A DNA stretch of 64,000 bases from Warburgia ugandensis (GCA_035236585.1 CP141132.1:81830880-81894879); one strand, 5' to 3'. Shown: positions 37,281 through 49,084, counted from the first letter of the stretch. Numbers and translations: made by a program. The notes: generated by a model not told the origin, from the sequence alone.

Positions 37281-37694
37281 TCAAATTACTGGATTTCTAG
37301 GTGTAAGAATGGTGAAAAGAAGCAAAATTAGCAGTATCAAGGTAACAAATATATGGTGTCTATAACGCATAAACCGGCCCTTTTTTAGCTGATTTTCATC
37401 TGAAAGCAGCATGTCTAGAGCAGATGTAATATTCAAGTAGTTGACATTGCAACACGCGAAACCGATGATGAGTCCAATGGTTGTGATTAGAATAAGGAAG
37501 AACGCATCCACCATTCGAGCTGCGAAGAGTTGTTAATGAGCATGATCATAGTGGCTACAAACACAAAGTAGATCGTAATCAGGTGAGAAGCATTGGATTT
37601 CAGGTACTTCTCTGATCAGTCGCTTCTCCTTCCAACGCATTTCTTGGTCTTTAAGTGGAGAATTAGCCATTTGTTCAAGCACCATGGACGACAT
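37281..37694 (-). pseudogene. Small two-helix membrane protein, in-frame stop
   Basis: Not a family I recognise. Minus strand: ATG at 37694 opens 53 codons (MSSMVLEQMANSPLKDQEMR up to CVCSHYDHAH), then TAA at 37535-37533. The same frame continues QLFAAR and MVDAFFLILITTIGLIIGFA to TGA at 37281. The second part has two hydrophobic helices (about 37511-37455 and 37355-37300) around a polar loop, as in a small membrane-hairpin protein. Read through, it would be 137 codons. I tried an 88-nt intron (37607-37520); it puts the second half out of frame, so splicing does not rescue it that way. A long CT-rich leader (the (AG)n tract on the plus strand) lies just upstream, common in plant 5' UTRs. Either half alone, a recent nonsense mutation or a base error could explain it. 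Confidence 0.5.
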
Positions 37695-37840
37695 GGTTAT
37701 TAAGGAAGGAGGAGAGTAGGAGATTGTAGAGAGGATATTTTTGGGATGGGGATGTGAATGTGAGAGAGAGCAACTAAGAAACATTCTTAAGAAATAAAAA
37801 GAGATATTTTCGCATTGGAACTTATACGTGCACTTGCATG

Positions 37841-37847
<7 letters not shown>

Positions 37848-37924
<77 letters not shown>
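37848..37924. repeat. (AG)n microsatellite, about 38 units
   Basis: A pure dinucleotide tract preceded by a short (CA)n. On the minus strand it is a (CT)n tract about 150 bp upstream of the ATG at 37694. Confidence 0.97.
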
Positions 37925-37927
<3 letters not shown>

Positions 37928-38215
37928 GTTTTTCTTCGAGGGGAATGTTAAGCTGAAGGCCCTAAATGGACCTTAGCCAAAAGCACCCAACATTTGGCAT
38001 TAAAAGACCCACCTTTAAATAATCTGACATGTCCATCTCATTGTTTCATATTTGGGTTGCTAATAGTTTAAACAACATGAAGATTGAATGATTCTAGTTT
38101 CTGAAAAATTATACTTTGTATCTCATAAAGACTTAGAACAATTTCACATGACTACCTTGAAGTTGGAACAAAATCTCACTTAAAGATCTCAATTTTCAAA
38201 AGTATCACATCACTA

Positions 38216-38377
38216 GGAGAAAAAAAGGAAAGTTCCTTGCATGCACGGCATGTTGGGTCCAAGAAAGGGGCGGAGTCTATACCAGCTTTACCTTGCATTT
38301 TTGTAGAAAGCTGTTTCTATGCCTTCAACTTGTGATTTTCAGATCACACGACTATAACTCTACCATTGCACCAAAAA
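38216..38377 (-). mobile_element. Au SINE, diverged, minus strand
   Basis: The reverse complement shows the Au SINE order: ttggtgcaatggtagagtta, a B-box-like part, cagctttctacaaaaatgca, aaggtaaagctgg, tatagactccgcccctttc, then a degraded tail. Flanks carry a 13-bp perfect duplication (tatcacatcacta) at 38203-38215 and 38378-38390. It abuts the BURP pseudogene. Confidence 0.85.
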
Positions 38378-38399
38378 TATCACATCACTATAAACACAA

Positions 38400-39010
38400 A
38401 ATAGGAAGATGCATTGCTTAGGTAACCAAACCATGTTATAACAAGAAAATGGCCGACAGTAGTAGACCCTGCCTTCAGATTGCTTGGGTACCCAAACCGT
38501 GTTACAATGAGGAAGGAAAAGGCAGATAGGAGTAGACCCTGGCTTCACCTCGAGCTCTCGGAAGGCCGGGTGTTAAGGAGCCCAACCTGAAGTCCACCTG
38601 TGGCAAACCGTGCGCCGCCTTCTCCACCGTGTCAAGCAAAACATGGCTATACCAGTGGCCATCTTCCTTCTGGTACAGTGGCATAATCTTGGCTCGGCAT
38701 ATCCTTGGTGGTTAGGACTAGAACATTTGACCTGAGCTTTGATGTAGCCAAGTCTATTATCTTCTTCTCCACGCCGGTAGTCAGGACCTGAGCATTCGAT
38801 CCAAGCTTCGATGTTGCCAAGTCGACAATCGATTCTATTGTTGTAGAGTACTTATCCTTTCCCTCGATTGCTGGGACCTCACACAGACTGCCTTCGTGGC
38901 TTTGGCTTCTGGCCATCCCTGAACAATCACGAATCGATCAAGGATATGGGACAATTTGCTCGACGAGAACGGTATTTCATCAGTGGCTGATCGTGGGTGG
39001 AATTTAGATT
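38400..39010 (-). pseudogene. BURP-domain protein pseudogene
   Basis: Minus strand, with pieces of the plant BURP domain in the right order but different frames. About 38995-38900 has ADEIPFSSSKLSHILDRF, like the BURP FLPR..ADSIPFSS.KL..IL.RF start. 38916-38647 has CEVPAIEGKDKYSTTIESIV and DLATSKLGSNAQVLTT. 38684-38502 has MPLYQKEDGHW. 38548-38400 has KPGSTPICLFLPHCNTVWVP, like the BURP C-terminal CHxL/F..VW end. The conserved Cys-His spacing is lost, frames shift at least twice, and two internal segments are duplicated (DLATSKL about 63 bp apart, NTVWVPKQ/NMVWLPKQ about 67 bp apart). No upstream exon was found. BURP proteins are secreted or cell-wall linked; this copy is not functional. Confidence 0.82.
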
Positions 39011-40917
39011 CATTTTCACCCCTGGGCGAGAGTCCTGTAGGAAGAAACTTATCTCTTTCGGGTTGCTGTGCAGTTTAAATGCGTCGTAGTTTACAGGGAA
39101 AAAATTCCCTCCAGATGATGGGCATAAAAAAGTGAAGGTTGGGTTTGTTTAACCGCACATTTTGATGTTTCTATTCGGGTTGCTGTGCAGCTTAAATGCA
39201 CTGTAGTTTATAGGGAAAAATTCACATGTTCTGCGATAATTGGGATATGTAAGATTTTTAGTGATATTTAAAATATGTTATGAGAGATATTTTATAATAA
39301 AAAATAATTCATCAGCGAATCAGAATGTAATGACCTTCAAAGTATGGGTAAATTAGAGCTCTTGATATAGATCGAGAATCATTCAATTCTTATAACCTCA
39401 AATGGACGGCCAGCATAAGATGTAAATTCGCAACGACTATTCATATGTTTTAGGTGGGCTTAAGCAACTGCTATTTAAATTTACTTTAGGTGGGCCTATT
39501 TATGAGCAATTTAAGTCATATGTACTTTGAATAGTAATTTTATGGCCGTTGGATTTTCTTCATTAACAACATGAACATTAACTATAGCTAACTATAATCC
39601 ACGTTGATCGACAACTCTTGAGCATTGGTGGGTCCAGAATCACGGTGATCTAAACCGTCACCAGCTGCGGAACTATTACTAAAATAAATTAAATCAAGTG
39701 GTCATGATACAATGTTGAGGGTCTTCCACTCCAACCCAATTTATTTGTAGGTTTTCATGGCTCTCCATTCTTCCACGTCCAAATAATTGGCGGTAGCCAA
39801 AACAACAACAATGTTGGGTAGATTTAGATTGGCCATTTCGCAAAATCTGCTCCAATAATGAATATGATCCCGACCACCTTTAACTCTTAGTGAAAAATCA
39901 ACAGCTTTGAAATGTCAACCAGCAGAGAAGACCTTGACCAACCTAATGGATGGTGAAGATCAGCCAACGGTGACAATGGGACCATCTCTATTGAACTCAT
40001 ATCCTATCAAGATATATTCTAGAGCAGATCAATGGTTCAAAGTTCCCAAAGAAACTATTTGGTAAATGAATATGTAGACAGCTCAAAGATTCTGTTATTA
40101 GGAAAAAGCAAGACACCCAATACTTAATGTAGGCCCACATTATAGAAAAAAGATTACAATTGTTGATAGTGGAAACTTCCATTTCTCTCTTAGCCGTAGA
40201 ATATGAGACCATGCAGAGTGCTCATATGCATGACTGCAAGCATTATTCTCTTCTTGAGGGTGAAGACCCTCATTTCTTCTCTCTTTAAAAAAACATGTTT
40301 TGAAGTAGATTTTTTTCATTTTAGAAACAATCAGAATTTACACTACAAAGAGGGGTTGACATATCTTTAATAATATCAAATATATCAACTGTGATAATGT
40401 TCTATGAACATGATATCTCACATATGCCAAAGATATCACAGTTAAATAAACTTAATATCTCACATATGCCTAAGATATCGTTGTTAAATAAACTGTATAT
40501 TTGATATATGTCATGATATCTCAGAAATGCCCAAGATATATTGTTAAATAAACCCCCGAAACCTTTTGCAGTATGCAGTTTACTTCTTCTCATCAACTGA
40601 TGCTGCAAAGTCACAACAAGTTCTATAATATCACAGTTTACTCCAAAATATAGGTATCGATTGAGTTGATTCACGAGATTGATTACATATATAGAAAAAC
40701 TTCTTTATTTATGATCTTTACTACTAGTATTCTGCAAGAAATCCTACAAATCGATTGGTCAACATCACAATTAGTGGGAAGATCTCCTAGAAGTGGAATA
40801 TATGATATGTGACCGAGAAGATGAACGGTCTGTAATCGCAAGTCATCTATCTCCATGTGTACTTGCATTTAAGTTCAATGATTCATAAGACTTAAGAAAC
40901 CTACTTGAACCCACTTC
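39011..40917. other. Intergenic spacer with short direct repeats
   Basis: 39060-39105 and 39176-39222 are a 47-bp direct repeat (gggttgctgtgcag, taaatgc, gtagttta, agggaaaaa) about 117 bp apart. 40411-40553 holds three related units. No gene-like frame was recognised. Confidence 0.5.
40411..40553. repeat. Three-unit tandem repeat, about 41-60 bp
   Basis: Units begin at about 40411, 40453 and 40512 and share atatctcacatatgcc, aagatat and gttaaataaac with some drift. They translate on minus as the repeated DILGICEI/LSLF pattern, which is not a real protein. Confidence 0.8.
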
Positions 40918-42505
40918 CATCATCGTCATCATCAAGACCTTATCCCAATTTGGGGTCGGTCACATGAATCTTGTTTCTCCGTTCCCCTTAACTTCATTTA
41001 GTCCTAAAGTTTTTAGATCTTTTCTCATCATTTCTATTCACATTCTTTTGGGCATTTCCCTTGCTCTTTTAGAACCTTCTACTTAAATTGCCTTACTCCT
41101 TCTAACCGGTGCCGTTTTGAGTCTTATTTGGACATGTCTAAACCATCAAGTCTAATGTCCCTTATCTCATTACTTATTTGTGCTACCCCCAAGTTTTCTC
41201 TAATGTTTTCATTCATAATTCTATCTTTTTTTGTTTTGCCACTCCTTCATCTCAACATCCTCATTTCCGCGACCCTCATCCTATGAACATGATGTTCCTT
41301 AACTACCCAACACTTGGATCCATAGAGCATGCGCAGTCTTATGGTCATTCTGTAGAATTTTTCTTTTAGATTGAGTGGCACCTGCTAATCACACGAAACT
41401 CCGGATGCATATCTCCATTTGTTCCAACCCGCTTGGATTCTCTGGGTAACCTCCCTCTCAATCTCTCCACTCTCATGAATCATTAATCCTAAGTACTAAA
41501 AGTGGTCTTTGACAGGGGCTTCTTGGTTATCAATCTTAACTGGTGTTTCACTCTTACTCATTTCTTTGCTAAAACTGCATTCTATATATTCTGTCTTAGT
41601 TTGGCTGATTTTAAATCCTTTATATTCTAATACTTGTGTAGATGTTTTGTTAACTCATATAATCTCCTAATGCAGATGTTTTGTTAACTCATTTATAACC
41701 AACATGAAAAGGTATGAGCTCAATGTCGATCCTTTGTGTAATCCTACAGTAACATGAAAATCACAGGTCTGGTGATCTTAACATTTGTTTCTGCCCCATC
41801 ATAAATATATTTAATTATGTCTATATACCATGTGAAATTCCTTTCTCACTCAATACCCTCCTCCATATTAACTCTCTAGGGACTCTATCATAGGCTTTCT
41901 CGAAGTCAATAAATACCATATAGAGGTCTTTCCTCCTCTCATTATATTTCTCTATCAATTGTCTTAGTAAGAAAATGGCTTTCATGGTAGACTTTCCAAG
42001 CATGAAACCAAATTGATTCTCCGATACACTTGTCTATGCCATAGCCTCTTTTTGATCCCTCTTCCAAAAAGTTTTAGTGTGTCTCATAAGTTTGATCTCC
42101 TGATAATTAGTGCAGCTCTATATGTCTCTTTTATTTTTATAATTTGGTATAATAGAGCTTTTCCTTTATTCATCTGGCTTTTTTTATATATTTTATAATC
42201 TTGTTAAACAACTTGATAACCAAACTACTCCTGTATATCTCTTATGCTTCCAAACCTCTATTAGTATACTATCGGTCTCCATGGCCTTTTTTTATTTTAT
42301 CTTTTTCAGTACCTCTTTCACTTCAAGTATTCTAATCCCATGTTCATAATGTCCAATATTATTTAGGTTTATATTATTTTCAATCCCTATATTCTCAGAG
42401 CCACTGTCATTTAATAATTTTTAAAAGTAAGTTCCTATCTTTATTTGATCTCGTTATCTTTAACCAGTAGCCTTTGATCATCATTTCTAATGCACCTAGT
42501 ATGCT
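40918..42505 (-). mobile_element. RTE-type LINE copy C, 5'-truncated and decayed
   Basis: The left end is an (ATC)n-like tail, then aagaccttatcccaatttgg as in copies A, B and D. It covers the C-terminus and most of the reverse transcriptase; a piece [17 protein letters not shown] survives at about 41935-41850. It stops near 42505 where the siblings continue into the linker. Many indels, including a duplicated gtagatgttttgttaactca piece at about 41639-41690, make it the most decayed long copy. No target duplication was found. Confidence 0.88.
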
Positions 42506-42542
42506 CTCTCTCTCTATATATATGTGTGTGTGTGTGTGTGTG
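42503..42542. repeat. Compound microsatellite (CT)n(AT)n(GT)n
   Basis: A pure CT run, then AT, then about ten GT units, at the broken 5' edge of LINE copy C. Confidence 0.95.
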
Positions 42543-44079
42543 TAATGCATTTTTGCCCTTTTTTACCCATTAGCCATTGCTGCTTGTGCAAGAGCTTTGA
42601 GTCGAAAACCTGAGTGAATGAAAGCCTAGCATATGCACTCATAGTAGTTTTCTTGTCCGTTCCATTTTCAATATTTGTTGGCTCTGTGTTCTTCCACTTT
42701 GGCGGGGGCATCATAGAGTTGAATTCGTGGAGGCAAGAAAACCATTCCTACTATTTGGTAGGGCCAATCCTTTAGAAAAGTAGGGGGTTGGTCTCTTCTC
42801 AGTCTATTTTCCTCTTACGGGACAGGCAGAAGCCTCCTCTATCACTAATTGAATCCCCAAGATCTGCCTTGACTTCTAAAAGACCTCTTTAAGTGGTACC
42901 AGTTGCAAAAATAACATAAACATGTAAGACTGACTCTTTCAACAACTCCATTTGTTGCTATCTACGAGATTTTTTATTGCAGCGATGAGACTGAATAGTG
43001 AATCTATAGCCGCAACATCTATTTGCGTGTTTTCTTTGCTCACATTTTCTCAAGGGGAAGTACCTAATGCAGTAGAAGTTGGATCAGTTTAGTAGAGAGG
43101 GAGAGAGAACACTATAAGTCTGAGTGCACGATCGCAATGAGAGTACATCTGAAATATAGCACGTGCTAGCAGGCTGCTTAGGGTTGGGCTGCTCTGATGA
43201 GGTCTCCTGTTGCACCTGCTGTTCTTTTTGATGAGACTCTTTGTCTCAATTCATTGCTAGCTATCTCCCCTTGAATTGGAAGAGAAGCTGGAAGAACAAA
43301 CTTCGAATCATAATAGGATGTTGATGCACCAAAATATGGATATCCCTCCAAAGACTTCTACAACAACCATTGAACCAAGAGGGCACCCATTTGATAGAGG
43401 ATGGGTTTTTTTATCCTCCATTTGAGAATTAGGATAAGAGCGTTGAAAGCAAGGAGAAAGAAAATGAACATGAGATGAACTCATAAAAAAGCGCTTTTGA
43501 TAAACATCTTAATGGAGTGAGATCATTCGCTAAAATTAATGTCATCCAGTCGAATAGTGGTAATTTGATAGGATTCTCTAACTAGTTGAGACCCGAGTAA
43601 GAAAGCAATGTATTTTCACTCGTCGCCCTTGTTTTGCATATGAGTTCTTTCACACTGCTAGTATTGTTTTTTGCGGATTAGCACCTCAAGGTCCTTTTAT
43701 GGGTATAAAGAAATCATCTTGGTCCTTAGAGATGGAAGAGGCTATGTTAGCTGAAAGATGGTTATTAGTTCAAGGACGCAAGGTGACCTTGCTTTTTTAG
43801 AGCAGGGTAAGAAGGGGTAGAGAAAATACCTTGAGCCGGTCTCGTCATTCATGCAATTTCCCTTGATCGATCATGCAAGTACACATCTAGTCAGCACATA
43901 GCAATAAATAAAAGTATTCATCCTAGATTATCTTAATCTATAATAGTATAGTAGTTACTTTTATAATAGTTCCCCTATAGAAGATATAAACTCTAAGAGA
44001 GGAATTAATCCCTTTATAAGCCTTGAGAACTCCTTTAGGGACACTCTTAAACCAATTAAAGAGTAGACTCCTACTTAAC

Positions 44080-44385
44080 GGATAAGAGCTATTAGTCACA
44101 CTCCCTTATCTTAGCTCCTTTAGTCACACCTACTATAGATTGGTACACACCTTATTCCATTCGCTACGCTCATGGTGGCCTAGGAAGATGAGCTAGAGAA
44201 GGATACAAAGCAGGTTTCCAGTTACCTTACTGTTTTGCTCAGGCCTATCTTTGGATAGTCACTTCTCTTGATAAGAAGGGATAAGAGCTATTAGTCACAC
44301 TCCCCTGCCTTAGCTTCCTTAGTCACACCTACTATAGATCAGTATCAGCCTTATTCCATTTACTACGCTCATGACGTCCTGGGGA
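44080..44385. repeat. Diverged ~105-bp direct repeat
   Basis: Both units read gataagagctattagtcaca, then ctccc, ttagc, agtcacacctactatagat, ccttattccatt and ctacgctcatg, offset by about 200 bp. Spacer sequence between them is unrelated. Confidence 0.85.
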
Positions 44386-45515
44386 ACATAAGCTCTAAGA
44401 ACATCAGTTAGTGACACTCCCTTAGTCACCCTGTGATTGAGCTGTTATGCTACACTGCGATGATGACTTCATACTCACACAATACTGGAATGAATACGAT
44501 CAGAACCACTTCCATCCACCTTTCAAATGACTTAGATAGGTTAGAGGTTAAATTTCATGTTCATTAGATGCTTTTAGCATAATTCAAATGCATTGATTTT
44601 TAATGGGTTAGATATTTTTGGTATAGAAAACGTGATAAATGGATTATCTATAAAAGAAAATTCATCATGTATGAAAAAAGAGGAGAGTGGATGTAAATCA
44701 TGAAGGTCATGAGCTCAAAACTCCTCAAATGTATGTATATCTACAGTTAAAAAGAAAAGAGTGTGCACTCGTATTGGAACGTGAAGTCCTCCAGATTTTT
44801 GCAAAATCAAAATCCTGCGTGTGGATTTATACACGATGACCATCCATGGGAATGGATGGCTGACCAAGTGGTTTACAATCTAAAATTCATGCGTTGTCAA
44901 CTCGTTTCTTCATATATTGGCTTGTCTCAAGATTTGAACTCGCGAATCTTGAACTACCATTCCACCTAAAAGCTTCGGCTGATAGGATGAAAACTCCTGT
45001 GCCATTTATAGTTACATATATGACAGAGATGATTGTGTAAGCCATTAATTGCATCAAATACATTAAACCTCTCAGTAAACAAAGCTTTGATATTATATTG
45101 GATTACCATTTGACCTAAAGGCTTAAGATGACAAGATGAAAACTCTTATAATATGCATGCCATTAACAACATCAAATACATTAAGTAATCATAGAAGCTC
45201 GATATGCATCTTTCAATTGTCGGGCAGCACGATATCGAAAGGACGTGGGAAGTGAATCTGACGTATAAACGACAGCATGATATGATGGGAAAAATATAGG
45301 CACCAAATTGATGAAGGTTCTGAGTTGCTTAGTCTTTTCCTGTTTACGATTATAATGCTAGTTTTTGCTAAGTTTGCTACATGCTGTCTTACTGTTTAAT
45401 GTGGCTGAAGGCTTGGTTTCTTTCATTGGGTTAGCAGTTTTATTTTCTACTTGTGTGTGGTTCTATGAGTTTTATTTTCATTGGGTTAACAGTTCTATGT
45501 TTCCTATGAATTTCA

Positions 45516-45640
45516 CATTGTCTCTCAGTTATGTTTAGCTTCTGTTATTTCAAGGTAGGAGAGAGAGAGAGCATTGTCTCTCAGTTATGTTTAGCTTCTG
45601 TTATTTCAAGGTAGGAGAGAGAGAGAGAGAGAGAGAGAGG
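45516..45640. repeat. 56-bp tandem duplication ending in (GA)n
   Basis: cattgtctctcagttatgtt through ggtag(ga)n occurs twice head to tail at 45516-45571 and 45572-45627 with no mismatch seen outside the (GA)n length. Confidence 0.93.
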
Positions 45641-46000
45641 AATGCATTTTTGTGGTAGCAGACTTACAAATTGAACTTGGGTTTGATGCAATTCAGTCAG
45701 TTTCCATGTTGTAAGGAAATTTTCAAGTTTCCAGTCAGTGGGTTATATGGATTGTTCAGAAGCTAGGATTAAGTCTCTCTGCCTTGGAGATGTGTGCAGA
45801 TTTCACAGCATGAAGTTTCTAATTACCATAACCCAATAAAAATGAGTTAATGGAAGCCAAATTGGCACTTCAGCATATTAGCTCAAATGTTTACCATGAT
45901 AACAAAAATCATTGATTTCAGCTTCTATTTTGTGAAGTTGGTTAAGAAGCTAATTACTTGTTGCATCTGAAGCTGCATCTTTCCCTTCCCAATGGATTTC

Positions 46001-46276
46001 TTAGTAGAAATGCAACTTGCACGTCAGCCTGATCACACAGTATGTTTGAGACCATCTGTTCTCCAGTTTATCCTTTCCACCATCAAATATCAGCCTTTTG
46101 CTATCAGAATTTCTACTGATACCATCGCTGCTTTTTGAAGTTGACAATGGAGGATTTTCGAGCATGGTGATTCCAACTTTGTCGAGAGAATTGTAGACAG
46201 CATTCATGAAATCAGTCTGTTTTGCGTATGGTTCACACAGGTATGATGGAAAGGTAAAAATTACAAGTTGGTCCAA
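46001..46276 (-). other. Unassigned open frame downstream of SOUL fragment
   Basis: A minus frame of 91 codons with a polar, ordinary composition (NAVYNSLDKVGITMLENPPL). It could be an exon of an unidentified gene or chance. No motif was recognised and no splice partner found. It lies about 190 bp downstream of the SOUL exon fragment on the same strand. Confidence 0.15.
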
Positions 46277-46465
46277 GCTATTCTAGTCTTCACCATGGAC
46301 AGTCAATGCATACTGAGTAATGATCTTAAATTACTGAGAACTACAGCATAATTCCGATATGCAAGCAATCCATACTCCTTCGGAATGTACAAAGACATTA
46401 CAGAACAATATACACATACTAGAGTCATGGGTGTGACTGTAATATGATGAATAAATCTCCATTCT

Positions 46466-46916
46466 TTATAATACTTCTAAATCACCAGATTGGCAATCCC
46501 CAGTTTCAGATTCAATGTCGACCCACACTTCATTTGTGCGCCCAATTAAGCGGAAAGGGGAATTATACTGAGCGATCGAATATGCATAGTTGGCCTGAGA
46601 AAAAGTTGAGTTTGCCCATGGAGATCTGCTCAAGCTGATAGCAAGCTTCTCTGCCTCCTTCACAATATTCCTGTCCCTAGCAAATCCAGAGAACTTCCTG
46701 ACGGCAACACAGTGACTAAGCCATTTGTCTGGATGCAGTTCCAATTCAGGGAGAGGAAGCGGCGGGACTGCTTGGAATTTTACGGGTAGGTAGAGGCGAA
46801 TGAAGTAGGCTGATGAGTGCAAGGGGCCCTCCCCTGGGACAATGCTTGTCAAGACAGGAGTAGTCATAGCAATCCGAGAAGAATTCAGGTTGGCGCCTTG
46901 AATGTATTGAAACAAT
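46466..46916 (-). pseudogene. SOUL haem-binding family, second exon only
   Basis: Minus strand: acceptor tcag|ATTG at 46917, then an intact 150-codon frame to the stop at 46466. It covers the SOUL core: FQYIQGANLNSSRIAMTTPV, LTSIVPG, FIRLYLPVKFQAVPPLPLPE, CVAVRKFSGFARDRNI, YSIAQYNSPFRLIGRTNEVW. It is paralogous to exon 2 of the complete gene at 53821-55691 and starts at the same phase. I searched upstream on minus as far as 53820 and found no counterpart of exon 1 (signal peptide and first strand); LINE copy D sits in that interval. It is therefore either a partial duplicate or a gene whose first exon was lost or lies far away. The frame itself has no break. Confidence 0.75.
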
Positions 46917-49038
46917 CTGAGGATAACAACAGATATTATTCAGTGAAAACAATGGTTCAAGTAAATTAATAGAGCTCAAATAATTGTAACTTGAAGACAG
47001 CCAAAATAAGTGAAGTCCAGAACTGATGTTAAGCATTGATTGAGAAATAGGAAGCCATTGAAAAGAGAAAAAGTCATGATTCATATCAGATAAAGACGAT
47101 CATGATGCATATTAGACAAGGAACGCACAAATGCAAATACTCAGTACATTAGACAATGATGATGATGTACATCCCTATCGAAAATCTGTGAAGTTGAATT
47201 GATTAGATTGACAAGGTTATTGTAATATAAAATGCATTAGTGTACAGAGCATTAGTGTACAGAGTATGTACACATAATATTCAAAAGATCCTAATTAGCT
47301 TGTGGCTAGTCAACAACAGAAATCAGACAACACATAGCATCAAGACACAGGTGCTACTAACCATCTGCAAGGTGCACGTAGACAACTGACCAAAATGTTG
47401 CTAGAGACGAGCAGGAGTTGAACCTACAGCCGCTAGTAAACTGGACCTTTATGATAACAACAAAAAGGTTACTTTGGATTGTCCAGATCCTCCATGACAT
47501 ATATCAGGACTGAGTGACATACAGTAAGGTATATTGGGAAAACCAAGATAATGGTTAGCCAAAGTTTCCATCAAAATCTGTATAAAATGGAATGCGAATC
47601 CATTTTAAAATCTCCTATTGTGTATCTAATAAGAAAAAAATTAAACATAGAAGAACACTATATGTAACAAGATGAGGGAGATTAGACTTAGATGGTATGG
47701 TCATGTCCAATGGAGACCGAAAATGGCACCAGTTAGGAGTGAGGCGATCCAAGTTGAAGGTTCTAAAAGGGCAAGCAGAAAGCCCAAACGAACGTGGATA
47801 GAAGTGGTGAAAAAAGATTTAAAGACTTCGGGACTACATGAAGCCATGACATTTAATAGAGGGGAATGGAGGAACAAGATTCATGTGATTGACCACTAAT
47901 CGGGATAGTATCACTTTTTTTATAAATGAAACATCCACTGACTGATTTATAGAAAAGAAACCGTTAAAGTAGCACCAGTATTAGCCATCCAAGACTGACA
48001 ATATTCCAAAACAAACACCTTTGGATGAACTCCTCAAGAATAAAAACAACATTAAAAGACAGTCTCAGTGTGTATTGGAATGGGAACTGCATCCAGATGC
48101 CACCCAAACCAGCAGCTTGAATTCTCTGCAACCAGTAACCTCTCCCATCAAAAGAATATAATGCCAATTCTACTGTTGTCCATGTCGTTATTCCCACGAT
48201 CACACGCACAAGATATGTGCCTTGCATGAAGAGATGTATCTCTCTGTTAGAAGTTCATTTCAGTCTTGATGCATTTCGGTAGTAGTCTTTTGTATAGTTT
48301 CCTTGAAATCATCCAGTACTGGAACAATTGCCATATGCGGACTTGGAACCATAAGTCCTAAATTATCTACTATTTCCTGTGCAGTGACCATCATCAGGAT
48401 ATGCTTTATAAGAGCATGAAATCTGAGGATAACCAACTCTGCATTTCAGTGAACATAACTGAAACACAAATGAAGGCAGAAGTCCCTATTTTTGTAACAG
48501 TATCCCGCTTCCTTTTTCTTGACAGCAAGAAGAGAAATGGATTTGAGCATAGTGAATCATTTGTCTTTTCTATAAAAAATCTAGGTCAGAATTTTTCACA
48601 GGCTTTCCAGGTGCCTTACATTGTCATTGTCTTCATGTCTGAATACGCAATTAAATAGGCTAGTTTCTTGAGATTTTGACCCAACCACATGCAATGTGGA
48701 GTTTCATACATGAAGTTTTATGGGGACCATATGGACATATTATGAATTTGAAGGGCAAATTAAGAAACTGAAACCTGTTCTGAATCTTCCAATACAAAAG
48801 AGACAACATTCTGATTTTACGTTACACAAGTTACTCCTGGTAAACTAAAAGGATTTGCAATGGCCAGCCTCATCTGTGTATGTGTCTCATTCTACCTTGA
48901 TAGTATTTTCTTCTGTCCTCCACAGTGCAATACATAACCGACTTTGTCCCGAGACATCGAATGACCTTTTGGTTCCTCCCAGATGTTCTTGCTTGGTATA
49001 ATGGGAATCCTGACCCTAATTAACAGTTTGACTGCATG
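46917..49038. other. Spacer 5' of SOUL fragment
   Basis: Contains a LINE scrap at 47660-47908. The minus frames at 48227-47964 (hydrophobic, 87 codons, TTWTTVELAL and IQAAGLGGIW) and at about 48420-48285 (EIVDNLGLMVPSPHMAIVPV) look somewhat protein-like, but I cannot assign them or join them by convincing splice sites. Confidence 0.3.
47660..47908 (+). mobile_element. RTE-type LINE fragment, C-terminal end
   Basis: Sense-strand frame with [37 protein letters not shown] and [11 protein letters not shown], the LINE C-terminus. It is truncated at the 5' end and lacks the (ATC)n tail. No target duplication was found. Confidence 0.85.
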
Positions 49039-49084
49039 GTGATTTAGACTATTCATCATCATCATCATCAAGACCTTATCCCAA

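Larger units (their letters stand above)
42543..46000. other. Gene-free stretch, possible organelle-derived part
   Basis: No frame resembles a known protein. About 42700-44500 is somewhat richer in GC and in ordinary-looking unique sequence than its surroundings, and has a 105-bp direct repeat (44080-44185 and 44281-44385). Its texture recalls plant mitochondrial intergenic DNA, but no organelle gene could be identified. 45516-45627 is a recent tandem duplication. Confidence 0.3.

Noticed and set aside
37520..37607. An 88-nt intron that would remove the TAA in the small membrane protein
   Set aside because: The splice puts the downstream hydrophobic part out of frame and soon meets a stop.
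40411..40553. CRISPR-like array
   Set aside because: Only three imperfect units with no equal-length unique spacers, in a plant nuclear context.
47964..48227. Hydrophobic minus frame (MQGTYLVRVIVGITTWTTVE...) as a possible channel exon
   Set aside because: There is a loose resemblance to a MscS-like TWxxxEL...AGGLG pattern, but too many key residues differ and no neighbouring exons fit, so it is left unassigned.
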